From positions 1 through 34,850 of the forward strand of contig JARXAL010000232.1 of the NCBI GenBank assembly GCA_029865835.1: 34,850 nucleotides of DNA, given 5' to 3'. The notes under the pieces are model-generated. The model did no database searches, had not been told where the DNA came from, and saw nothing but the letters and a program-made list of their open reading frames with translations. This DNA is from Verrucomicrobiaceae bacterium. Lineage in GTDB: Bacteria; Verrucomicrobiota; Verrucomicrobiia; Verrucomicrobiales; Verrucomicrobiaceae. Positions 8,799 through 15,242 of this stretch are shown piece by piece (the first letter of the stretch is position 1; every line of letters starts with the position of its first letter). Both the position numbers and the translations under genes were made by a program.

Positions 8799-9626
8799 AT
8801 GATCCGTTCTGCCTTCCTCCTCCTTTTTGCCTTCCCCGCCATCGCTCTCGAATACCCACACGTCACCGCCGAACCCCAAAAGACCGGCTGGCCCCTCACC
8901 GCCGACGAACGTGCCTATGTGGTTGATAAGCCGGAACATGATCGCCGTCCTGGCCGCGAGTCGAACAAGCATCTGCCGCAACTTTGGCCCCAAGTGCCGA
9001 CCGCAGGGCATTTCGGCGGCGACTCCTGGCTGAGGCTCCACGAGGCCCATGTGAAAACCGTGCAGCAGAACCAAGGCCCCATCGACGTCCTGCTCGTCGG
9101 CGATAGCATCACCATCCAATGGGGCGACTCGTGGAAGAAAAACTTCCCCGATCTCAAAGCCGTCAACATCGGCATCGGCGGCGATAAAACGCAGAACGTC
9201 CTGTGGCGTCTCGATCACGGCGGTGTCGAGGGTCTTCAACCGAAGGCCATCGTACTCATGATCGGCAACAACAACATGTTCTTCACTCCCGAAACCAGCA
9301 TCCAAGCCGCCGCCAAAGGCATCGAGATGTGCCTGAAGAACCTCCGCGAGAAGTTCCCTACCGCCTCCATCATCGTGGCAAAAATTCTGCCCGCCCACAC
9401 GCCCGGCAATCGCTTCTACGAAGACATCAAAAAGACCAACGCCGCCCTCGATCCCCTCAAGATCGATAGCGATCCAAACGTGAAAGTCCTCGATCTCTGG
9501 CCCGACTTCACCAATGCGGACGGCACCATCAAGAAGGCCCTCTTCACCCCGGACAACATCCACCTCTCGCCAGCGGGCTATGCGTTGTATGCAGAGCGGT
9601 TGAAGCCGCTGCTAGCGCTGAAATAG
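8799..9626 (+). CDS. secreted SGNH/GDSL hydrolase (esterase or acetylhydrolase type)
   Basis: A 275-residue exported hydrolase. A signal peptide covers about residues 1-17 (IRSAFLLLFAFPAIA). Block I is LLVGDSITIQWG with nucleophile S103; block II is NIGIGGDKTQN; block III is MIGNNN (N157-N159 region); block V is DNIHLSPAGY with D252 and H255. All four SGNH blocks are present, so it should be active. Similarity is to PAF-acetylhydrolase-like GDSL proteins that often deacetylate sugars. The ATG at 8799 was chosen because it begins the signal peptide. It lies 117 bases after DUF1501 on the same strand and may belong to the same unit, consistent with a glycan-processing locus. The exact ester substrate is unknown. 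Confidence 0.88.
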   Translation: MIRSAFLLLFAFPAIALEYPHVTAEPQKTGWPLTADERAYVVDKPEHDRRPGRESNKHLPQLWPQVPTAGHFGGDSWLRLHEAHVKTVQQNQGPIDVLLVGDSITIQWGDSWKKNFPDLKAVNIGIGGDKTQNVLWRLDHGGVEGLQPKAIVLMIGNNNMFFTPETSIQAAAKGIEMCLKNLREKFPTASIIVAKILPAHTPGNRFYEDIKKTNAALDPLKIDSDPNVKVLDLWPDFTNADGTIKKALFTPDNIHLSPAGYALYAERLKPLLALK

Positions 9627-9689
9627 CATGAATTCGATCACTAAAGCATCAACGAAGCGGTGCATCACAAGCTCATTGATACTCTTAGT

Positions 9690-10532
9690 TTAGTCACGAC
9701 TCAAGAGTCGTGGCTCGCCACTGCAAGGCAGCGCAGCGGGCCGATGCCCCAAACGATGCGAAAGCTGCTCAGCGAACTGCTTCAACTTGGCCCCGAGCTT
9801 GTCTAAGCTGCCCGGCGTGACGCGATCTGACGGGCCGCTGATCCAGATGGATGCGACGGGTTGGCCGCGATGATCGAAAACTGGGGCGGCGACGCAGGCG
9901 AAGGTCTCGCTCTCTTCGCCGCGGTCGAGGGCGTAGCCGTTTTTGTTTACTTGCTTCAGTTCGGCGAGGAAGGCCGTGGCGCTGGTGATGGTGTGACGCG
10001 TGTGTTTGGTGAACTTCATCTGCTGCACGAAGGCTTTTTGCGTGTCGGGGCTCCAGTGGGCGAGCATGGCCTTCGCGGGCGCGGCAGTGTGCAGCGTGAA
10101 GGCATGACCGATCTCGACGACGACCTTCACTGGATGCGATGACGGCACCTGATCGAGCACCACGCCGTGATTGCCGGCCAGCGTGCCGAGCAAGGCCGTC
10201 TCGCCGGTGGCATCGCGCAAGGCGGTGAGGATAGGCGCGGCGGCCTGGATGAGGCGTTCGCCGCCCACGGCGGCATGGCCGAGGCTGAGGAGCTTGCGGC
10301 TGGCGCGGTAGGCCTTCGTGCCTTCATCGCGCTCGGCATAGCCACGGAGTGTGAGCGTGGTGGCGATACGGAAGACGGAGTTCTTCGGCATTTTGAGCGC
10401 CTCGGTCATCGCGGTGAGGGTCATGCCTTCGGGATGCCGCGAGAGCAGCTCCAGCAGATCCAGCGTGCGGTCGAGGATGGGCACCTTGTAGCGGCTGAGA
10501 GAGTTGGTTGCGGTTTTTCGGGTTTTGGGCAT
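9690..10532 (-). CDS. IclR family transcriptional regulator
   Basis: A 280-residue regulator. The N-terminal winged helix-turn-helix lies at about residues 20-80 (ILDRTLDLLELLSRHPEG, MTLTAMTEALKMPKNSVFRI). The C-terminal IclR effector domain runs from about 90 to 265 with VVLDQVPSSHPVKVVVEIG, HTAAPAKAMLA, and ACVAAPVFDHRGQPVASIWI. The start at 10532 was chosen because the 31 upstream in-frame residues are not IclR-like and cover the divergent promoter. It faces an SDR dehydrogenase gene across an 86-base gap and is its likely regulator, with a sugar- or aromatic-type effector as in other IclR proteins. The last ten codons (GEPRLLSRD) are formed by a palindromic repeat, so the C-terminus appears to have been extended by an inserted repeat. 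Confidence 0.9.
   Translation of the reverse strand: MPKTRKTATNSLSRYKVPILDRTLDLLELLSRHPEGMTLTAMTEALKMPKNSVFRIATTLTLRGYAERDEGTKAYRASRKLLSLGHAAVGGERLIQAAAPILTALRDATGETALLGTLAGNHGVVLDQVPSSHPVKVVVEIGHAFTLHTAAPAKAMLAHWSPDTQKAFVQQMKFTKHTRHTITSATAFLAELKQVNKNGYALDRGEESETFACVAAPVFDHRGQPVASIWISGPSDRVTPGSLDKLGAKLKQFAEQLSHRLGHRPAALPCSGEPRLLSRD
9695..9712. repeat. palindromic repeat (REP-like) at the 3' end of the IclR gene
   Basis: CACGACTC-AA-GAGTCGTG is a perfect 8-bp inverted repeat with a 2-base centre. It lies inside the last codons of the IclR gene and next to the convergent SGNH hydrolase gene. It could act as a bidirectional terminator or be a REP-type dispersed repeat. No second copy is present in the window. 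Confidence 0.5.
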
Positions 10533-10533
10533 G

Positions 10534-10549
10534 GTTTGATATACAAAAC
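10534..10549. promoter_or_regulatory. candidate IclR-type operator in divergent promoter region
   Basis: The sequence GTTTGATATACAAAAC is an imperfect palindrome (GTTT-ga-TATA-ca-AAAC, 12 of 16 positions symmetric). It lies 1 base upstream of the IclR gene start and in the intergenic region shared with the SDR gene. Size, AT-richness and position fit an autoregulatory operator of an IclR protein. Binding is inferred. Confidence 0.4.
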
Positions 10550-10618
10550 AAGATTTGCCATTGCAAACGCGTATTGGGTGGCCTTGAATCCAGTTCTCCA
10601 TTTCAACACTCCGACCAA

Positions 10619-11347
10619 ATGACAAACCTGACCTCCTCCACTGTCATCGTCACCGGCGGCTCGCGCGGCTACGGCGCGGGCATAGCGGAGGCCTTTGTGA
10701 AGGCTGGGGCGCGGGTCTGGATCACGGGACGCAGCCAGGACAAACTTCAGGAGACCGCCAACCGCATCGGAGCCACGCCCTTCGTCGCCGATGTGGCGGA
10801 TGGTGATGCCTGGGATCGGCTGATGGCTGAGGTGATCGCGCAAACCGGTCGTCTCGATGTCCTGATCAACAACGCGGGCGAGGGCGTCAAAATCGGCCCG
10901 GCCAGCGAGCAGACCGATGACGCCATCGAGCAAAGTCTCGCCAGCAATCTTACGGGCGCCATGCTAGGCTGCCGTCGGGCTGCGGCGATCATGCAAAAGC
11001 AAGGCAGCGGTCTCATCGTGAACATCGGCAGCGCCTGCTCCACGCACGCCTGGCCGGGCTGGAGCGTGTATTCCGCCGCGAAGGCCGGTTTGCTCATGTT
11101 CACGCGCTGCCTGCTCACCGAGTTGCGACCTCACGGCGTGCGCGTGACCTCCGTTTTGCCTTCCTGGGGCCAGACGGACTTCACCGAAGCTGCAAACCTG
11201 CCGCCGCGTGATCCCGCCGTGCTCGCGCAATGCATCTCGCCCGCCGATCTCGGCCAGTTCCTCGTCCAAATCGCCCAACTGCCCGCGCACCTCGTCACGG
11301 AGGAGATCAAGCTCTGGCCGATGGTGCAACCCATTTCCCAGCTATGA
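10619..11347 (+). CDS. short-chain dehydrogenase/reductase (SDR, classical)
   Basis: A 242-residue NAD(P)-dependent oxidoreductase. The cofactor motif VTGGSRGYGAGIA (about 11-23) is TGxxxGxG. NNAGEG at 84-89 stabilises the fold. The catalytic set is Ser in NIGSACS (S138 or S141), Y151 and K155 in YSAAKAG. The length is normal for classical SDRs. The ATG at 10619 lies directly before the first strand; the earlier in-frame start would run through the IclR promoter. It overlaps the following FAD oxidoreductase by 4 bases (ATGA), so the two are translationally coupled. Divergence from the IclR gene suggests that the pair handles a catabolic substrate, perhaps a sugar or polyol oxidation step. The substrate cannot be read from the sequence. 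Confidence 0.88.
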   Translation: MTNLTSSTVIVTGGSRGYGAGIAEAFVKAGARVWITGRSQDKLQETANRIGATPFVADVADGDAWDRLMAEVIAQTGRLDVLINNAGEGVKIGPASEQTDDAIEQSLASNLTGAMLGCRRAAAIMQKQGSGLIVNIGSACSTHAWPGWSVYSAAKAGLLMFTRCLLTELRPHGVRVTSVLPSWGQTDFTEAANLPPRDPAVLAQCISPADLGQFLVQIAQLPAHLVTEEIKLWPMVQPISQL

Positions 11348-14300
11348 TGAAACTCCTTTTGCCTCTTCTACTCTTGCCAAACCTCCTGACTGCCGAGGTC
11401 ATTGAGGCAGATCTCCTCATTGTCGGCGGCAATGAATCCGCCTGCGCGGCGGCGGTGCAGGCGGCGCGACTGGGCGCGAAGAAGATCGTGCTGGTGAATG
11501 ACATTGATTGGCTTGGCGGACAGTTCAGCGCTGAAGGTGTGGGTTGCCCGGATGAATGGACGGTGGTGAATGGCACACGAACGAACTTTCCTCGCAGTGG
11601 ACTCTTCCTTGAGGTGCTGCGTCGAATCCGTGCGCACAATTCGCTCACGTATGGCATGGCGACTCCGGGGAATTCCTTCTGCGGCACGGAAACCATCGAG
11701 CCTGCGGCGGCAGCGAAGATCTTCGAGGAACTGGTGAAGCCGTATGTCGATGGCGGGGCCTTGCGCATCGTGCGCGGCTGGCAGCCGCTGAAGGTGATGG
11801 TCAAAGAGGGCCGCGTCACCGGAGCGGAGTTTGAGCCGACGAAAGGCGGAGCGGAGCGCATGCAGATTAACGCTCGTCTCACGATGGATGCGAGTGACTG
11901 GGGCGATGTGATTCGCCTCAGCGGTGCAAAGCATGGCGCGGGGCCGGATTTGAAAGCACGCTTCGGTGAAGCCGGTGCGCCGGAGGCTTTTGATGACGCT
12001 GGGCCGCAGGAGATGAATCCCATGTCGTGGTGCCTGGTGCTGCGCGAGACGGGCGGCAAGGACGCGACCATCGCGAAGCCGGAGACTTATCATCCGCTCT
12101 CCTTCGCCGGTCTCGACAAGCTCGCGCCGTGGGTGGACAGCGACATGAGCGGCGGCATTTACTCACCGAGCGGCAACAGCCCTTACACGCATCGTCGTCT
12201 CGTGGATCGCTGGCACAATGGTTTCGCGCCGGGCACCGAGGCGACCTTTCTGAACTATCCCACGCAGGATTATCCGCTGTGCCAACTCCCCCAGCGCGTC
12301 GTGGATGCGCTGGAAAAGACGGAGCTTGGCGCATCGAAGAAGAACATCGTCGAACTCACGCCCGCACAACGCCGCATCATCTTCGATGACGTGAAGCAGC
12401 ATGCGCTAGGCATGTTGTACCATCTGCAAACGACGGTGCATGATCGCGTGGGCGACTTCCCGCAATCCTTCCGCTACATGCAACTCACCGACGAGTTCGG
12501 CACGGCGGACCGCCTGCCGCCGAAGCCCTACATTCGCGAAGGCTTGCGCCTCGAAGCTCTCTACATGCTGCGCGAGCAAGACATCCGCGCCGCCACTCGC
12601 GAACCGATGTGGGCCAAAGTGCTGCCAGCGGACGGCATCTTTGGCTACCAGTTTAACATCGACTTTCATCCAACTCGTCGCGGTTTTGTCGCCGGATCAC
12701 GCAACGGCCCATGGCGCAACATCATGACACCCACACGCGGCTGGCACACGGACACGGATCGCTCCACCTTCCCACTGCGCGGACTCGTGCCCGTGGAGAT
12801 GAAGGGCCTGATCGGTGCGGAAAAAAACATCGGTGTCAGCAGTGTCGTCCAGTCCGCGATTCGCTTGCACGGCCAAATGATGCACGTCGGCCAAGCAGGA
12901 GCCACGCTCGCCTGGCTGAGCCTGCGCGATGGCATCGAGCCGCGTGAGGTCGCTAGCGATGTGGCGAAGGTGCGGGAACTGCAACTGCGCCTCGTGCGCG
13001 GCACTGGCGGTCCGGGCATCCTGCTCTGGCCCTGGCACGATCTCGCGCCTGATGATCTTCACTTTGAAGCCGCAAACATGCTGTCCGTGCGCGGCATCTG
13101 GCAGCCCGATGCGGACAGTTTGTTCTTCAAGCCCGATCAACCCATGACACGCCGCGAACTCGCCCGCGTGCTTGCACGACTGTGCCGCGCCTTGCCAGAT
13201 GCCAAGGACTGGCCGCACCACGACAAGCCGGTGTATGCCGATGTGCCAGCCGATGATCCTGATCGCATTTCCATCGAGGCGATGGTCACCTGGGGCGACT
13301 TCCAGCCCACTGCGACGCGTTTCACCCCGGATGGTAAAGCCACACGCGCCACGCTCGCGGAATGGCTGAAACGTCTCGGCCTGCCCGTGGCGAAATCTTT
13401 GTCAGACTATGGCACGCGCAGCCTCACCCGCGCCGAGGCCGCCCAACACCTCTGGCGTGCGCTTGGATTGGAAAATGAATGGACGCCCGCCGCAGGAACA
13501 TGGTGCCAGCCCGGTGGCGACGACGATGGCGATGGCCGCAAAGACCTCGACGACCCCCTGCCCTTTGATCGTGACAACAACAACGTCCCTGACCGCCTTC
13601 AACCGCCAGTGCTGGCCCAGACGACTCAATCTTTCGGCCGTCGTGTGCTAGTGAGCGACTACGGTGGCGACAAGGTTGCTATCATTGCCGCTGATGGTCG
13701 CGTCGAATGGGAGCATTCCGCCATCAAACCACAGGATGTGTGGATGCTGGCGAATGGCCACATTCTCTTCAGCCACCTGCACGGAGCCCGTGAGGTAACA
13801 ATGGAGAAGAAAATCGTCTGGGAATACGCCAGCCCCGAAGGAACCGAAGTCCATGGCTGCCAGCCCTTACCCGGTGGGCGCGTCATGGTCGTCGAGTGCG
13901 GCACGAAGCGGCTCATCGAAGTGGGTCGTGATGGCAAAATCGCTCACGAGATCGCCGTACCCGTAAAGACCAAGAACACGCACGACCAGATGCGCGGCTG
14001 CCGCCGCACGCTCGATGGTCGTTACCTCATCAGCGCCAAAGGCGACCGCGCTATCCTGGAGCTAAGCCCGGAAGGCAAACTCCTGCGCACGATGCCAACA
14101 CCCGGCGATCCGCACGAAGTCCGCGAGCTACCCAACGGCCACCTCCTCATCGCCTGTGGTGAAGGCGAGGCCATGCTCGAACTCGACCGCGAAGGCAAAA
14201 GCGTTTGGAAGCTCGGCATCCAGGAAGTGCCCAACAATCCGCTCCGCCTCATTAGCGGCTTCCAGCGTCTACCCGACGGCCACACCGTCGTCATCAACTG

Positions 14301-14463
14301 GCTCGGCCACGGTTACCTCGCCACCACCGCCCAGTTCTTTGAACTCGACGAGCAAAAGAATATCGTCCGCCAATTCACCGACCACGCCCGCTTCACCAGC
14401 ATCAACAAAGTGCAGATTCTCGACATTCCGGGCGATCCTGCCAAGGATGAGGTGTGGAGATGA
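11344..14463 (+). CDS. large secreted FAD-dependent oxidoreductase fused to SLH-like repeats and a C-terminal beta-propeller
   Basis: A 1039-residue protein with a signal peptide (KLLLPLLLLPNLLTA). Residues about 20-560 form an FAD_oxidored-type domain with Rossmann motif LLIVGGNESACAAAVQAARL; its last glycine is Ala, while VNDIDWLGGQFSAEGVG is typical of the family. Residues about 580-720 hold S-layer-homology-like units (PMTRRELARVLARLCRAL; YADVPADDPDR, FTPDGKATRATLAEWLKRLG; SLTRAEAAQHLWRAL). An Asp-rich loop follows near 724-745 (GDDDGDGRKDLDDP), like calcium-binding thrombospondin type 3 loops. From about 762 to the end, repeated strands such as VLVSDYGGDKVAIIAADGR and HEVRELPNGHLLIACGEGEA indicate a PQQ- or arylsulfotransferase-like propeller. 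ATG 11344 overlaps the SDR stop. It probably oxidises an extracytoplasmic substrate while anchored at the cell surface; the substrate is unknown. Confidence 0.85.
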   Translation: MMKLLLPLLLLPNLLTAEVIEADLLIVGGNESACAAAVQAARLGAKKIVLVNDIDWLGGQFSAEGVGCPDEWTVVNGTRTNFPRSGLFLEVLRRIRAHNSLTYGMATPGNSFCGTETIEPAAAAKIFEELVKPYVDGGALRIVRGWQPLKVMVKEGRVTGAEFEPTKGGAERMQINARLTMDASDWGDVIRLSGAKHGAGPDLKARFGEAGAPEAFDDAGPQEMNPMSWCLVLRETGGKDATIAKPETYHPLSFAGLDKLAPWVDSDMSGGIYSPSGNSPYTHRRLVDRWHNGFAPGTEATFLNYPTQDYPLCQLPQRVVDALEKTELGASKKNIVELTPAQRRIIFDDVKQHALGMLYHLQTTVHDRVGDFPQSFRYMQLTDEFGTADRLPPKPYIREGLRLEALYMLREQDIRAATREPMWAKVLPADGIFGYQFNIDFHPTRRGFVAGSRNGPWRNIMTPTRGWHTDTDRSTFPLRGLVPVEMKGLIGAEKNIGVSSVVQSAIRLHGQMMHVGQAGATLAWLSLRDGIEPREVASDVAKVRELQLRLVRGTGGPGILLWPWHDLAPDDLHFEAANMLSVRGIWQPDADSLFFKPDQPMTRRELARVLARLCRALPDAKDWPHHDKPVYADVPADDPDRISIEAMVTWGDFQPTATRFTPDGKATRATLAEWLKRLGLPVAKSLSDYGTRSLTRAEAAQHLWRALGLENEWTPAAGTWCQPGGDDDGDGRKDLDDPLPFDRDNNNVPDRLQPPVLAQTTQSFGRRVLVSDYGGDKVAIIAADGRVEWEHSAIKPQDVWMLANGHILFSHLHGAREVTMEKKIVWEYASPEGTEVHGCQPLPGGRVMVVECGTKRLIEVGRDGKIAHEIAVPVKTKNTHDQMRGCRRTLDGRYLISAKGDRAILELSPEGKLLRTMPTPGDPHEVRELPNGHLLIACGEGEAMLELDREGKSVWKLGIQEVPNNPLRLISGFQRLPDGHTVVINWLGHGYLATTAQFFELDEQKNIVRQFTDHARFTSINKVQILDIPGDPAKDEVWR

Positions 14464-14528
14464 GAAAGTGGTTTCGGCTTTAGTCGAAGCAGTCGCTACT
14501 TGATGCGGCTAAAGCCGTAGCCACTTTC
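14464..14528. repeat. REP-like imperfect inverted repeat (23-bp arms)
   Basis: The left arm at 14464-14486 (GAAAGTGG, then CGGCTTTAG) and the right arm at 14506-14528 (CGGCTAAAGCCG, then CCACTTTC) are inverted copies differing at 3 of 23 positions, separated by a 19-base loop. It starts immediately after the FAD oxidoreductase stop. It could be a terminator or mRNA-stabilising hairpin, and its form resembles dispersed REP/RAYT-type palindromes. No RAYT transposase gene is present in the window. Confidence 0.75.
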
Positions 14529-14537
14529 GACTGAATC

Positions 14538-14765
14538 ATGCGCCGCTCCAATGGCCTCCTTTGTATCGTCATCTGCCTCATCGCATTGTGGCTCATGCGG
14601 ACGGCTTTTCATTCAAAAGAGTCGGTTTCCTCGTCCAAAGTCACGACAGTACTCAAAACAAGAACTTTGGCTCCAACTCCGCCCAAAGCCGAAATGCTTG
14701 CAGTGACTCGAAAACCGATCCGAATCACCCCCAAGGCCGGAATTCGCCTCAAACCCGATGAATAG
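14538..14765 (+). CDS. small hypothetical protein with N-terminal membrane anchor
   Basis: A 75-residue open frame starting 10 bases after the palindrome. Residues about 6-22 (GLLCIVICLIALWLMRTAF) form one hydrophobic helix flanked by basic residues (MRRSN), giving an N-in topology. The rest is a polar, Lys/Pro/Thr-rich tail with a loosely repeated pattern (VTRKPIRITPKAGIRLKP). I do not recognise a family. The composition is plausible for a small secreted or anchored protein, but there is no homology evidence and no good ribosome-binding site, so it may be spurious. Confidence 0.35.
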   Translation: MRRSNGLLCIVICLIALWLMRTAFHSKESVSSSKVTTVLKTRTLAPTPPKAEMLAVTRKPIRITPKAGIRLKPDE

Positions 14766-14776
14766 GCCGTCTTAGG

Positions 14777-15177
14777 CTATTGGGAAATCGCTCCCGCAAT
14801 CAACGGCATGGTCATCGTGACGCCGGAGACAACGATTGAGGGGTAGGTGAAGATGACCGCGATAATGATGCCCTTTCTAATGCGGTGGTATCGAAGGCCG
14901 ACGCTCACGATCTGTTTTTCAATCTGCACGACTTCAAGAACTACAGCGCCATCGACCAGAACCGGTTGCTAGTCCAGGCAAACGCGCCAACACCTCCATC
15001 GGCACCTCGAACTAGTCCATACTCTCGCCGGGCCTCCAGGCGAATCCTGTACTCAAGAATCGCGGCTGCGGTCTGAGCCTGGAACCCCAAAGGCTCGAAC
15101 CAGGAGATCGTTTCGAACACTACCACATCATTATGGAACGCTGCACATACAAAACACCCAAGCGAATCCGCAAACAC
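14777..15177 (-). pseudogene. possible decayed minus-strand gene (two frames, C-terminal membrane helix)
   Basis: This 477-base gap between genes has no good plus-strand gene. On the minus strand a 78-residue frame (14941-15177, with FETISWFEPLGFQAQTAA and LEARREYGLVRGADGG) ends at a stop. An overlapping frame shifted by one base continues from about 14963 to 14777, reading QPVLVDGAVVLEVVQIEKQ and then a hydrophobic segment (IIIAVIFTYPSIVVSGVT). The second part has the composition of real protein with a membrane helix. Together they look like a gene broken by a frameshift. I do not recognise the family, and chance open frames cannot be excluded. Confidence 0.25.
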
Positions 15178-15242
15178 TCTTCGACTTCACCTTCATGTCG
15201 AGAACCAGCAGGTTCATACGTACTAATTGAACTTGTCATTTC

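Noticed and set aside
8760-9563. Minus-strand open frame (267 codons) antisense to the SGNH hydrolase
   Set aside because: Composition is Gly/Val/Asp-rich shadow sequence; the + strand has all SGNH blocks.
11307-12093. Minus-strand open frames antisense to the FAD oxidoreductase
   Set aside because: Arg/Ser/Pro/His-rich shadows without motifs.
12660-13221. Minus-strand frames within the FAD oxidoreductase, considered as an alternative gene
   Set aside because: The FAD oxidoreductase frame is continuous and domain-rich through this stretch.
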